Counted from the stretch's first letter, positions 48,005 to 57,156 are shown. The stretch is 64,000 nucleotides of DNA from Sva-07 sp963829585 (GCA_963829585.1 CAWHJD010000012.1:60011-124010); one strand, 5' to 3'. The notes: a model not told the origin generated them from the letters alone. Translations and numbers: made by a program.

Positions 48005-48042
48005 CCTCCGACACCAGCTTGACCAGGGCAGTCGCCCTGGTC
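48005..48042 (+). terminator. tRNA-tail-like 12-mer followed by GACCAGGGC hairpin (copy B)
   Basis: CCTCCGACACCA (48005-48016) repeats the tRNA-Leu 3' end exactly. It is followed by GACCAGGGC (48021-48029), loop AGTC-like, and GCCCTGGTC (48034-48042), then a T-containing stretch (GTTGCATCTTT). It could be the true terminator of the tRNA transcript. The same tail-plus-hairpin pair recurs at 57997-58035. Confidence 0.75.
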
Positions 48043-48122
48043 GTTGCATCTTTCGGGAGGCAGCCGAATTGTGATCTGAGCTCACGAGAATTCAGACATC
48101 GAAGGTTCGCGGGACTGAAGCG

Positions 48123-48926
48123 TCACGCCACCTTGTCGAACTCGGCGAGCTGGTCTCCTCCTGGTTCGACGACGTCGCCGGTCTTGAGGATCTTCACGAG
48201 GGCGACGATGCCGAGAACGACGGTGATGTACAGAACAGGGGCGCCTGCAGCGACGGGCTTGTCCTCGAGGTTCAACCCGGAGTGGTCCTGGATGAACACC
48301 GAGAAATCCCAGATGGCGTGCAACCCCATCGTGACGATCAGGGTGCCGGTGAGGCGGCGGGTGACGTAGTACATCAACCCGACGGCGAAGGCGAACACCA
48401 CCTGTTGCGCCGTGCTGCTCGCACTCTGCCCGAAGAACGCGTTGGGCACGTGAAGCAGACCGAAGATGACCCCGGAGAACACCCACACCCACTTCTCGTG
48501 CATCGATCCGCGACCGCCGACGATCGCGAGACCGCGGGTCAGGAGCTCTTCCGAGAAGCCGACGAGGAGCGTGCCGATCGCCAGCCACACGACGTATTCA
48601 CCGACGCCATCGATCTCGCCCCACTTCGTGGTCGCCAGGTTGCCGATGGCACCCAGGAGGAGCAGCACGGGGATGGTCCACATCCACCGGCTCCCCACGC
48701 GTCGGGGCTCGTGGATGGCCGGCTTCCACCAACCGAGCACCGTGGTCACGACGACCAGGTACACGGCGCCCAGGGTAACCGCGAGAACAATGCCCTCGCG
48801 GACGTTCTCGACGGTGTCGCCGACCTCGTCGTACTCCATGCCGACCGCGGCCCACACGCTGAAGACGACGACCATGTAGCCGAGGATCGCCACGATGGAC
48901 GAGAGGGCAGAAGGTTTCACACGCAC
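48123..48926 (-). CDS. CPBP-family intramembrane metalloprotease
   Basis: A 267-residue membrane protein with about seven helices. The CPBP (CAAX protease and bacteriocin-processing) motifs are present: motif 1 GFSEELLTRGLAIV (EExxxR, near residue 125), motif 2 VIFGLLHVPNAFFG (FxxxH) and motif 3 TMGLHAIWDFSVFI (HxxxD-like). The active site faces into the membrane. The start is GTG 48926 (a second GTG lies 6 nt downstream). It is divergent from the ABC exporter genes across 194 nt. The substrate is unknown; such enzymes process prenylated or secreted peptides. Confidence 0.85.
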   Translation of the reverse strand: MRVKPSALSSIVAILGYMVVVFSVWAAVGMEYDEVGDTVENVREGIVLAVTLGAVYLVVVTTVLGWWKPAIHEPRRVGSRWMWTIPVLLLLGAIGNLATTKWGEIDGVGEYVVWLAIGTLLVGFSEELLTRGLAIVGGRGSMHEKWVWVFSGVIFGLLHVPNAFFGQSASSTAQQVVFAFAVGLMYYVTRRLTGTLIVTMGLHAIWDFSVFIQDHSGLNLEDKPVAAGAPVLYITVVLGIVALVKILKTGDVVEPGGDQLAEFDKVA

Positions 48927-49120
48927 GCTTGGGCCTCGCGGTTCGGTAGGTCGGACGGTTCGGAGGAATCTACACGAACCGATCGGTCCGACCTCCCGGT
49001 TGCGGTCCTAGAATCATCTGGCACGACAGTTCCCCGCCGGCTTCGCTCGTGTAGCTTCCGGCGCCACTGATGACCTGACCGGCGCCCCGGCGCAAATTCA
49101 CCTGTAGGGAGACAAGGCAG

Positions 49121-49864
49121 ATGACCGACACCATCGTCGAGACGGGCGCTGCGCGCGCCGTTGACGCCGTGAAGACCTACGGGGTCGGCGACGCTGCCGT
49201 CCACGCGCTCGCCGGCGTCACCGTCACGTTCCCGGTCCAGCGGTTCACGGCGATCATGGGACCCTCGGGTTCGGGAAAGAGCACGCTGATGCAGTGCGTG
49301 GCGGGGCTCGACCGGCTGACGTCCGGAGAGACATTCATCGGTGAGACGGCGCTGTCCGGGCTCGACAAGACGGCCCTCACCCTGCTGCGCCGTGACCGGC
49401 TGGGGTTCATCTTCCAGCAGTACAACCTGATCCCGACGCTGTCGGCCAAGGAGAACATCCTGCTCCCGCTCACCCTCGCGGGAGCGGACCCTGATCAGGG
49501 TTGGTTCGACACGGTCGTGCAAACCGTCGGGATGGCCGCTCGCCTCGGCAATCTCCCGAGCCAGCTCTCGGGCGGCCAGCAGCAGCGTGTCGCCGTGGCG
49601 CGTGCACTGGTGCCGCGGCCTGACATCGTCTTCGCCGACGAGCCGACCGGAGCGCTCGACTCGCGCACGGGTATGGAGATCCTGTCGTTCATGCGCAATG
49701 CGGTCGATGAGTCGGGCCAGACGATCGTCATGGTCACCCATGACCCTCACGCGGCGTCGTATGCCGACAATGTGCTCTTTCTCGCCGACGGCCAGATCAT
49801 CGACGAGATGCCGAATCCCACGACCGAACGTGTGCTGGACCGGATGAAGCGGTTCGAGGGCTGA
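49121..49864 (+). CDS. MacB/LolD-type ABC transporter ATP-binding protein
   Basis: A 247-residue ATPase for an FtsX-type permease. Walker A IMGPSGSGKSTLMQCVAGLD, Q-loop LGFIFQQYNLIPTLSAKENI, signature SQLSGGQQQRVAVARALVPR and Walker B IVFADEPTGALDSRTGMEIL are complete, and the THDPHAASYADNVLFLADG switch follows. The site TAGGGAGACAAGG lies upstream of ATG 49121. It ends 4 nt before the permease gene. The pair forms a mechanotransmission-type exporter or envelope machine, not a classical importer. Confidence 0.93.
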   Translation: MTDTIVETGAARAVDAVKTYGVGDAAVHALAGVTVTFPVQRFTAIMGPSGSGKSTLMQCVAGLDRLTSGETFIGETALSGLDKTALTLLRRDRLGFIFQQYNLIPTLSAKENILLPLTLAGADPDQGWFDTVVQTVGMAARLGNLPSQLSGGQQQRVAVARALVPRPDIVFADEPTGALDSRTGMEILSFMRNAVDESGQTIVMVTHDPHAASYADNVLFLADGQIIDEMPNPTTERVLDRMKRFEG

Positions 49865-49868
49865 TCAC

Positions 49869-52394
49869 GTGTTCCAGCTCGCTTGGCGCGGTGTGCGCCA
49901 CAACACCGGTCGGTACGTTGCCACGCTGATCGCGATCATGACCGGTGTCGCGTTCTTCACGGCGACCGGCTTTCTCTCCGATCGCGTGATCGGAGCGCTC
50001 GAAGGCGATGCGGTCCGCCAGTTCGGAGCAGTCGACGCGGCGGTCGTCGTCGACGACAGCAGCGACGCGTCGCAGTTCGCCGGTGACCTCCGCATCGGTC
50101 AGGAGGTGGTCGATCAGATCGCAGCCCTGCCCGAGGTTGCCGCAACTGGTGGTGACCTCAGCGGTCAGGTGGCCTTTCTCGCCGCCGATGGTTCGACCTT
50201 CGCCGACGGCGCCACTGGTCGATTGTGGATCGAGGACGAGGAGCTCAACCCGATCGACCTGGACGAAGGCGCCGCTCCCGTTGCTGCCGGCGAGATCGCA
50301 ATCGACAAAGGTGTCGCCAGTGACGAGGGCCTGAACCTCGGCGACCAGGTCACCATCCTCACGCTCGCCGGTCAGTTCGACACGACCATTGTGGGCATCA
50401 CGTCGTTCGGCAACGCCGACGCGCAGGATTCGGGTGGCACGGTGTCGATACCGGCGGCCACCGCGTTCGACTGGCTGAACTCGGGACAACGCGAGTACGA
50501 GGATCTGTACCTGCGCGGGACCGGGAGCGAGACCGAGCTCGTGAACGCGGTCGATCCGCTCGTCCCATCCGGCTTCCGTGTGCAGACCGGCGCGGAGTTC
50601 CTCAAGGACAAGCAGGCAGAGGTCAGTGGCTTCGGCAAGGTGCTCAAGACCGCCCTCCAAGGCTTCGCGCTGCTCGCGCTGTTCGTGGGCGGGTTCGTCA
50701 TCTACAACACCTTCAGTGTGATCGTCGCACAACGTCTCCGGGAGCTTGCCGTGCTTGCCGCGATCGGCGCCACACCCAAGCAGATCAAACGGTCGTTGCG
50801 TCTCGAGGGCCTCGTCATCGGAGTCATCGGCTCCGCGCTCGGTGTGGTCGCCGGGTTCGGCCTTGCGTTCGTCCTGATGGCCGTGCTCAATGCCATCGGC
50901 GTCGCCCTGCCCGGCAGCGGGATCACGGTGTCGCCGAATGTGGTGGTACAGGGGCTGATCGTCGGGACGTTGATCACCTTCTTCTCCGTGATGATTCCCG
51001 CGCGTCGTGCGGCACGAACCGAGCCGATCGAGGCGCTCCGCCAGGCTGCCGTCGAGTCGTCGGCGCTCACGCGTCGACGAATGATCGCTGCCGGTGTGCT
51101 CGTCGGGCTCGGTGCGGCCGGCATGCTGTTCGGCACGGCACCCGTCATGGGGTTCGGCGCGCTGGCGCTGTTCATCGGTGTCATCGTGGCCGGGCCGATC
51201 ATCGCAGTGTTGGGCAGCAAAGCCTCGCGCCCCGTGCTCGGGCGGCTGGGCCTCGAAGGTCGATTGGCCGGCGACAACATCGCTCGGAACCCGCAACGCA
51301 CCGCCACCACCTCGAATGCGCTGCTGATCGGTGTGTTCCTCGTGACGCTCGTGACGGTGGCGGGCACGAGCGTCAAGGACTTCGCAGTTGCCAAGATCAA
51401 TGAACTCTCGAGCGCCGACTACATCATCCAGAGCGATGGTGGCACGATCGACGATGGACTCATCACCGATCTCGAAGCCGTGGACGGTGTCGATGCGGTC
51501 ATCGCCTTCCGACGCGAGGCCGTATCCGTCGGGGGACCTGGCGCGGCGACCACAACGGGTGCTGCGGCACCGGCGGCGCTGTCGACGGGTGATTTCGCTG
51601 CGCTCGCCGAAGTGGCGGACCTCGATCTCGAACAGGGCTCGATCGACGATCTCGGACCCGGCCAGGTGTTGCTGTTCGGCGAGAGCGCGGGCGAGAACGC
51701 GATGGGACAGTCCGTCACGATGACGAACAGCTCCGGCAAGAGCCTCGATCTGGAGGTCGTCGGCATCATCAAGACCTCGCTCGACTCGTACCTGGTCGGC
51801 AGTTTCGTCGACGCCGCGACGTTCGACTCGTTCGTGGGTGCGACTGCGCCGACGGTGGCGTTCATCGACGTGCAGACGGGCGCCCAAACCGACACCGAGG
51901 ACGCGATCGGCGAGATCACATCCCTGCGACCGGACATCACCCTCACCCAGGGCAACGCGGTCGGAAAGCTCATCGGGACGGTGTTCGACTTTCTGATCAA
52001 CGCGGTCAACGGGTTGCTGCTGATGAGTGTCGTTGTGGCGCTGATCGGGATCGTCAACACGTTGTCGTTGTCGATCCTGGAGCGACGACGGGAGCTGGGG
52101 CTGCTCCGGGTGATCGGGATGGAGGATCGACGGGTCCGACGCATGGTGCGCTTCGAATCGGTGTTGATCTCGGCCCTGGGAACGGTCAGCGGGATGGTGC
52201 TCGGCATCTTCACCGGATGGGCACTGATCTACGGCATCGACCGGCTGTCCGAAGCGGGCATCGCATTCTCGTTCCCCGCGGGAATGATGGTGCTCGTCCT
52301 CGTCCTCGGTGTTGCCTTGGGCTTCCTCGCCTCGCTGATTCCGGCGCAACGGTCGACGAGCCTCGAGGTCCTCGACGCGATCAACGCCACCTGA
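49869..52394 (+). CDS. FtsX-like (MacB/LolC-type) ABC transporter permease
   Basis: An intact 841-residue membrane protein beginning at GTG 49869. It has the duplicated FtsX layout. Helix 1 lies near VATLIAIMTGVAFFTATGFL, followed by an extracellular domain (residues about 40-250); three helices start at LQGFALLALFVGGFVIYNTF. Then comes a second unit after ARNPQ-type NIARNPQRTATTSNALLIGV, with another extracellular domain and three C-terminal helices (NGLLLMSVVVALIGIVNTLS, ALGTVSGMVLGIFTGWALIY, MVLVLVLGVALGFLASLIPA). It works with the ATPase just upstream. Cargo could be a lipid, peptide or drug; the sequence does not say. Confidence 0.9.
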   Translation: MFQLAWRGVRHNTGRYVATLIAIMTGVAFFTATGFLSDRVIGALEGDAVRQFGAVDAAVVVDDSSDASQFAGDLRIGQEVVDQIAALPEVAATGGDLSGQVAFLAADGSTFADGATGRLWIEDEELNPIDLDEGAAPVAAGEIAIDKGVASDEGLNLGDQVTILTLAGQFDTTIVGITSFGNADAQDSGGTVSIPAATAFDWLNSGQREYEDLYLRGTGSETELVNAVDPLVPSGFRVQTGAEFLKDKQAEVSGFGKVLKTALQGFALLALFVGGFVIYNTFSVIVAQRLRELAVLAAIGATPKQIKRSLRLEGLVIGVIGSALGVVAGFGLAFVLMAVLNAIGVALPGSGITVSPNVVVQGLIVGTLITFFSVMIPARRAARTEPIEALRQAAVESSALTRRRMIAAGVLVGLGAAGMLFGTAPVMGFGALALFIGVIVAGPIIAVLGSKASRPVLGRLGLEGRLAGDNIARNPQRTATTSNALLIGVFLVTLVTVAGTSVKDFAVAKINELSSADYIIQSDGGTIDDGLITDLEAVDGVDAVIAFRREAVSVGGPGAATTTGAAAPAALSTGDFAALAEVADLDLEQGSIDDLGPGQVLLFGESAGENAMGQSVTMTNSSGKSLDLEVVGIIKTSLDSYLVGSFVDAATFDSFVGATAPTVAFIDVQTGAQTDTEDAIGEITSLRPDITLTQGNAVGKLIGTVFDFLINAVNGLLLMSVVVALIGIVNTLSLSILERRRELGLLRVIGMEDRRVRRMVRFESVLISALGTVSGMVLGIFTGWALIYGIDRLSEAGIAFSFPAGMMVLVLVLGVALGFLASLIPAQRSTSLEVLDAINAT

Positions 52395-52399
52395 GGTGA

Positions 52400-52872
52400 T
52401 CAGCCGGGGGCGCCGGATGTCGAGGCCACGAGCCCCAGAATTGCGATGACCCAGAGGGAGATGTTGGTGCATGGTGGGTCCATCGCAACGCCCGGAACGC
52501 CAGCGCGAGTTGGAGGCGGTCCAGCCACTTCCCGATGCCGCTCCCGAAACCGGTCCGGTCGGACAGCCCGGCCTCGTACGAGTGAGCGAGCGGATAGGCA
52601 AGCCATAGGGCCACGAATCCGGATCCGAGGCGGGCCAGGAGTCCGAGCGCGAGACCGATCATCGGCGAGGCGATCTCGGACGTCACCGACTCCCACGACG
52701 TGAGATCGATGCCGATGTCGTCGACGCGTCGTGAGACCACGGCGCCGATCAGGCCGATCGCGATCAGTGCGTAGAAGGACTTGCGGACGAACCAGACGGC
52801 GAGGAGGTTGCGGGCGTCGGCCCGACCAGGGCGAACGGCGTGTTCGGGCCTGACCCTGGGCTCGTCGGTCAC
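52400..52872 (-). CDS. Unknown membrane protein (frameshifted near the end)
   Basis: From GTG 52872 the frame reads MTDEPRVRPEHAVRPGRADA, then helices FYALIAIGLIGAVVS and MIGLALGLLARLGSGFVALW. Near 52480 the frame breaks; the better C-terminus is NISLWVIAILGLVASTSGAP, a third helix, ending at 52400. Restored length is about 157 residues. The start overlaps the stop of the truncated sugar-binding gene (GTGA), so the two were translated together. I do not recognise the family. It converges on the FtsX-type permease gene, with 5 nt between. Confidence 0.55.
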
Positions 52873-53506
52873 GGCGTGTCGGAGGCCGCGACGGCGTCGT
52901 CGATCGTCGTGACGAAACTGTCGAGGCTCGAGGTACCGGCAACCCAGGCGGTGATCTCCCTCCAGAGCAGGCCGGAACCGATCCCGGGCGGCATCAGGTC
53001 GGATGCGTCGAACCGGATTTCGCGACCGTCCAGCAGCACCTCGGCGAACTGACGGTCGGTGTCGGTGTAGTAGGTGTAGTAGGTGTCGAGGTCGACTGAG
53101 GTGCGGGCGCTGAGATAGCCGCCTCGTCTCGGCCACGCGTCCGCCATCGGGGAACCACGACTGAGCGAAGCTTGCCTGCTTATACATCGCGCACCCGGGC
53201 GGGTCGGTGAACATCGGTGCGCCCGCCTCGGTGACGTCTCCCTGGAGAACGCGTCGCAGCCCGCCGACGCTTCGTCCCGCCGCGACGACCAGGTCGTCGA
53301 CCGTCGTCAGCGCCTGCCGGATCGTGGGGTCGTCCCACGCGAGCGTGCCTGCAGTCCACTGGTCGTACGCGTCGGGGCCCGCCTGATGCAGCACGACGTC
53401 TTCGACCCAGTCGGTGGCCGCCCAGCCGGTTGCCGTGCCGGCCGCCATCGCGAAACACCGGTGTGATCTGCTGCGGCTTGTCGCCAGCGTCACTGTCGTG
53501 GATCAC
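52869..53506 (-). pseudogene. C-terminal remnant of a sugar ABC transporter substrate-binding protein
   Basis: About 212 codons match the C-terminal half of a glucoside-type binding protein: GTATGWAATDWVEDVVLHQA, GPDAYDQWTAGTLAWDDPTI, DPPGCAMYKQASFAQSWFPD, then after breaks YLSARTSVDLDTYYT, DRQFAEVLLDGREIRFDASD and GLLWREITAWVAGTSSLDSF. There is no signal peptide or N-terminal domain, and a TAA sits upstream in frame (53516-53518). At least two frameshifts occur (near 53110 and 53465). A permease partner is absent. It is best read as a decayed gene, although the frameshifts alone could be sequence errors. Confidence 0.7.
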
Positions 53507-53515
53507 GGCGCAGAG

Positions 53516-53599
53516 TTACTCGGGGCGAATCCCGATCAGAGGCACCTCAGCCTCGTTGCGGTCTTCGTCGTCCGGGCCGACCGTCAGGCGTTCGGTCAC
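53516..53599 (-). CDS. Possible 27-residue peptide overlapping the TetR stop
   Basis: GTG 53599 overlaps the TetR stop (GTGA) and opens a short frame reading MTERLTVGPDDEDRNEAEVP to LIGIRPE, then TAA. It may be the surviving N-terminal stub of a gene whose middle has been lost, because the binding-protein remnant continues in the same frame after the TAA. Too short to judge further. Confidence 0.25.
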   Translation of the reverse strand: MTERLTVGPDDEDRNEAEVPLIGIRPE

Positions 53600-54192
53600 T
53601 CCTCAGTTCGGGCGATCGTGTCGATGTAGCGGTGCATCGCTGCGTCGACCCTGCGCTGATCGCCCGACAGGGCGAGATCGACTTGGAGGCCGCGCACCAT
53701 TGCGATGAAGCCGGTGGCAACGTCGCGCGCTTCGGACCTGGACAGGCCTTGCTTGCGCAGGCGAGCCTCCACCGGCCCCAGGAATTCGTTGATCAGGGTC
53801 TGCTCCAGTGAGGTGAACCGGTCGGGATCGCGTCCCTGCACGGCGACGACTTCGAACAGCAGGAGGAACTGTCGGCGTTCTGCTGGGTCGCAGAAACGTT
53901 TCCACACGGCTCGGAACGACTGCGCAAGCGGGGCGTCGTCGGCCGACGCACGTGGCGCACTGAAGATCTTCGACCGGATGCGCTCGATCACCTCGGTGAC
54001 GAGGTCCTCTTTCGTGCCGAAGTGGCGGAGCAGCGTCGAATGCGACACACCTAGTTCTTCGGCCATGGGTCGCAGTGAGAGTTCGGTGAATCCATGTTCG
54101 AGGACGTACTCCACAGCGGCGTCGAGGAGCTCGGGCCGGCGATGCTGATGGCGAAGCGTCCGGCCGTCGATCTTGTCCTCGACGACACTCAT
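53596..54192 (-). CDS. TetR/AcrR-family transcriptional regulator
   Basis: A 198-residue repressor-like protein. The helix-turn-helix is LSLRPMAEELGVSHSTLLRH followed by FGTKEDLV (residues about 38-66). The ligand domain contains QFLLLFEVVAVQGRDPDRF and RDVATGFIAMVRGLQVDLAL, typical of the C-terminal TetR dimer face. The frame is intact. It is divergent from a three-gene operon (54395-56761), and two 12-bp palindromes in the 202-nt gap are likely its operators, so it probably controls itself and that operon. The inducing ligand is unknown. Confidence 0.9.
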   Translation of the reverse strand: MSVVEDKIDGRTLRHQHRRPELLDAAVEYVLEHGFTELSLRPMAEELGVSHSTLLRHFGTKEDLVTEVIERIRSKIFSAPRASADDAPLAQSFRAVWKRFCDPAERRQFLLLFEVVAVQGRDPDRFTSLEQTLINEFLGPVEARLRKQGLSRSEARDVATGFIAMVRGLQVDLALSGDQRRVDAAMHRYIDTIARTEE

Positions 54193-54246
54193 CTCATGAT
54201 TGTAGGTCGGCGTTCATCTTTGAAGCCGGAGTGCGGGAGGAATACA

Positions 54247-54275
54247 AACCGAATGGTTGTGCTAACCGTACGGTT
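54247..54275. promoter_or_regulatory. Twin palindromic operators for the TetR regulator
   Basis: AACCGTACGGTT (54264-54275) is a perfect 12-bp palindrome and AACCGAATGGTT (54247-54258) is the same palindrome with two central changes; centres are 17 nt apart. They lie in the A+T-richest part of the tetR/54395 gap, where promoters would be expected. Repeated AACCG/CGGTT half-sites are typical of TetR operators. Confidence 0.7.
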
Positions 54276-54394
54276 CAGATTACATTTCGCACTAAGTGCT
54301 CGAGCATGAGCACAGGACAGTCCCCGGCAGCTCGTGTCGGTTCATCCCCCCCAACAGACTGACGCTCGTCGGCGACAAACAGACAGGATCGAAC

Positions 54395-55111
54395 GTGACC
54401 GAAGCGAGTGAGACGTCCAACAGTGGGTCGACCATGACCCTCCCGAAACCGGTGCCGGATGGCCGTGTCCCGAGCGAGCGGGTGCCGGCCGATCAGCGGA
54501 TCCTGGGGATTGACAAGCGAACGATCTGGCCCGGCGTGGTCCTGCTCATCGTGTGGGCCCTGTGGTCACAGGCGATGCCGTGGATCAACGACCAGATCGA
54601 ACTCGACAACCCGATCGTTGCCGGTGATGTGATCAATCTCGGCTTCGGTGAGGTCACGTTCGTCCCTGCCGTTGGCTGGGATCTCCTCTCGGGCACCCTG
54701 CTTGTCGAGGGCGACGAGGATGCAGCCGCCGTTCCGGCGAGCGCCACGTTGTTGTCCGAAACGGTGTCCTACAGCGCAAAGTCGGGCAACTTCGACGGGA
54801 CGCCCGAGGAGTTGCTCGACCGGATGATCAAGGTCAACGACAGCTTCGACAGTTTGGGCGTCAAGAACGAGCAGGGCCGGTCGTCGATCCAGAATGCCGA
54901 CGGCGTTCCTGGCGAGGTGGCGTACCTCGTCGGAGTGGATCAGGTGGCGCTCATCGCCACGTTCGTGTTCGAACCCGAGGGTGGCGGCACGAAGATCGGG
55001 GTCGAGATCGAGGTGCGAGGCGAGCCCGGGAGCCTGCAAGAACTCGTCGAGGAATTCGCCCCCATGATCGAGACCACCACGTATCGGCTTGCGGGCCAGG
55101 AGGCGAACTGA
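54395..55111 (+). CDS. Unknown single-pass membrane protein of the PrsW operon
   Basis: From GTG 54395 (VTEASETSNSGSTM) the protein is 238 residues; an in-frame ATG at 54296 lies close to the operators and has no ribosome site. A cytoplasmic segment of about 45 residues precedes one helix, IWPGVVLLIVWALWSQAMPW. The rest (FGEVTFVPAVGWDLLSGTLL, DGTPEELLDRMIKVNDSFDS, DQVALIATFVFEPEGGGTKI) should lie outside the cell and looks like a beta-rich sensor domain. I do not recognise the family. Its stop overlaps the ATG of the PrsW gene (ATGA), so the two are co-translated. It could be a substrate or partner of that protease, which is inference. Confidence 0.6.
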   Translation: MTEASETSNSGSTMTLPKPVPDGRVPSERVPADQRILGIDKRTIWPGVVLLIVWALWSQAMPWINDQIELDNPIVAGDVINLGFGEVTFVPAVGWDLLSGTLLVEGDEDAAAVPASATLLSETVSYSAKSGNFDGTPEELLDRMIKVNDSFDSLGVKNEQGRSSIQNADGVPGEVAYLVGVDQVALIATFVFEPEGGGTKIGVEIEVRGEPGSLQELVEEFAPMIETTTYRLAGQEAN

Positions 55112-56268
55112 TGACCGACACCGCATCGCGCACCGTCGACGACTCGGTCGTTGCTGCCCGTCGGGCGGTGATCGACGAGAGCGGCTGGGGTGCAACGTTC
55201 CGGTTCATCCAGGTTCACAACTTCACCTTCTGGGTGGTGGTGCTGCTCTTCATCGCCGGAGCATCGCAGACCTACCAGGGCTTCAGTTCGGCGGCCTCGG
55301 CGTACAGCCAGTCGTTCACCCAGGGAGTTGTCTGGTTCGGCCTCTTCGCGATCCTGTTCCTCTGGTTGTTCGCGAGACTGGACCGCTACTCGTCGATTCC
55401 GGCCAAGGCGAAAGTCGTCGCGTTCCTGTTCAGCGGGTTCGTGTCCACGTTCGCGATGGCAGCGGTCAACAACGACGCCTTCCGGTCGATCCTGGCCAAA
55501 ACGGTCAGCCTGGAGTTCATGCAGGTTTGGAGCGCCGGAGCGACGGCGCCGTGGTCGGAGGAGATCGTCAAGATGTTGCCGGTCATCGTGTTGATCGGGC
55601 TGGCGCCGAAGGTCATGCGCTGCGCCTTCGACGGATTGATCATCGGCGCGATCTCGGGCCTGGCGTTCCAGGTGTTCGAGGACGTGGCGTACACCTACGG
55701 ATCGGCGGCCGCCAACTTTGGTCAGGCCGAGTACGGCACGAAGACGCTCTTCATCCGCACGGTGCTCTCGACCGGCCACTGGACGTGGTCGGCATTGTGC
55801 GGTGCCGGGCTGATCTATCTCATCGGCCGACCGGGCGAAGCGCCGCGCCGGGCTTTCGGCATCGCGCTGATCCTCTGGGCGATGTTCCTGCACTGGTTCT
55901 GGGACTCGATCGGCGGGATCACCGGCGGTGCCACCTGGTCGATCGGGATCTACATCCCGCTCACTCTCGTCTGCCTGGCGAGCTTCATCTGGATCTACCG
56001 CCACACCGTGGTCAAGGAGCGCAACTGGGCGCGGGCACTCCTCGCGGCCGAGGTCGACCGTGGTGTCATCACCGCCGACGAACTCGACGCTGCGGTCGGC
56101 ACGCGCAAGAACCGGAAGCACTTCGTCAAGTCGCAGCCGAATCGTCGCAACGCGAAGCACGTGCTCGAGGCGACCAACGACCTCGCCGACGAGATCGCCA
56201 GCGCCTATGCCGTCGACACCCCCGAGGTCGACCACGCCCGCGCCGAAGTCGCCCGAGTGCGTGGCTGA
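55111..56268 (+). CDS. PrsW-family intramembrane metalloprotease
   Basis: A 385-residue membrane protein with about eight helices. The PrsW/CAAX-related motifs are APWSEEIVKMLPVIVLIGLA (EExxK near residue 150), AFQVFEDVAYTYG (FE..AY), RTVLSTGHWTWSALCGAGLI and AMFLHWFWDSIGG with the conserved histidines. PrsW cleaves anti-sigma factors in Bacillus; targets elsewhere are mostly unknown. A soluble C-terminal tail of about 90 residues follows (VVKERNWARALLAAEVDRGV). It starts at the ATG overlapping the previous stop and sits under likely TetR control. Confidence 0.87.
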   Translation: MTDTASRTVDDSVVAARRAVIDESGWGATFRFIQVHNFTFWVVVLLFIAGASQTYQGFSSAASAYSQSFTQGVVWFGLFAILFLWLFARLDRYSSIPAKAKVVAFLFSGFVSTFAMAAVNNDAFRSILAKTVSLEFMQVWSAGATAPWSEEIVKMLPVIVLIGLAPKVMRCAFDGLIIGAISGLAFQVFEDVAYTYGSAAANFGQAEYGTKTLFIRTVLSTGHWTWSALCGAGLIYLIGRPGEAPRRAFGIALILWAMFLHWFWDSIGGITGGATWSIGIYIPLTLVCLASFIWIYRHTVVKERNWARALLAAEVDRGVITADELDAAVGTRKNRKHFVKSQPNRRNAKHVLEATNDLADEIASAYAVDTPEVDHARAEVARVRG

Positions 56269-56282
56269 GGGCCCGAGCACAC

Positions 56283-56761
56283 ATGTCCCGTGAACAGTCG
56301 GCTCGAGATGCCGTCCAGGCGCTGATCCCCGACGACACCATTCTCGACGTCGCGCTCGACCTACCCGCGGGTACACGAAGTCGGAGGCGTTCGGTATGGC
56401 GGCCGGCGGGTTGATCGGCGGGAGTGACTTCGTCGGTGTGGGTGCCGTCGTGGGCTCCGCGGTCGGCGGCAAGATCTTCACCAATCTGAAAGAGCTTCCT
56501 CCGACGATCGTGATTGCGGTCTCCGAGACCGCCGTGTACACGCTCGGCCGGAACAAGATGGGTCTGGTGGGCGGCTGGGACAAGCTCACCAAGATGGTGA
56601 AGTTCGACCGCAGTACGTTGCGAACTTCTGTCCATCAGCGTGCCGTGACACTCGAGATCACCTTGACCGACACCGAGCACGATGTGTCCGTCGAGCTCGA
56701 GGCCAAGCGCCTCGGCAATCTCGGCGTCAAGGAAATCACCGAACTCCTCACCTCCGACTGA
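56283..56761 (+). CDS. Unknown small protein with glycine-rich segment (frameshifted)
   Basis: ATG 56283 begins MSREQSARDAVQALIPDDTI. Near 56373 a missing G interrupts the frame; restoring it gives LPAGYTKSEAFGMAAGGLIG, then GSDFVGVGAVVGSAVGGKIF, a glycine-zipper-like hydrophobic stretch. The rest (LPPTIVIAVSETAVYTLGRN and HQRAVTLEITLTDTEHDVSV) looks like a small beta-rich domain. Total about 159 residues. It is the third gene of the TetR/PrsW unit. No family recognised. Confidence 0.6.
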
Positions 56762-56854
56762 TCGACGATCACCCGCGAGTGAGCACGACATCACCGTCGG
56801 ACTCACCACGGGGGGTGGATGACTCGTAGTCGGCGCCTTGCGCTGGTCAATGAC

Positions 56855-56953
56855 GTCGTGGGGGTGATGGCGTGACTCATCCTTACGACACCAAGTCCTG
56901 GTCGTTCTCGTGAACATCCTCACCTCCCAAAGGTCGACTTGTTCACGAGAACG
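56855..56953. repeat. tRNA-tail-like repeat plus CTCGTGAAC palindrome, copy C
   Basis: The tail (56855-56893) reads GTCGTGGGGGTGATGGCGTG then ACTCATCCTTACGACACCA, ending like a tRNA 3' end. After 9 nt comes CGTTCTCGTGAACA (56903-56916) paired with TGTTCACGAGAACG (56940-56953) around 23 nt. The 574-nt region 56762-57335 holds no credible gene; this and copy D, exactly 300 nt later, are its main content. Confidence 0.8.
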
Positions 56954-57156
56954 GCCGGGTGCCCCGGAGTTCTTCTACCGGCGGTGGAGCCGGCGACACG
57001 CAGCGAAGCTATGTCGGCTACGGAGGGTCGGCCCACCCTGCGCAGGTCACTCGCTCTGGACGTACTCCCGGCCGCCCGGGAGAGCGGTGATGCCGTGGAG
57101 CACCACGCTGAAGACCACCGTCAGTGCCACGGGGTACCTCTGACCTGGTCATTCGC

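Noticed and set aside
49797..52601. A 900-codon open frame antisense to the FtsX-type permease
   Set aside because: Charged low-complexity translation without domains; the plus-strand permease has clear helices and a coupled ATPase gene.
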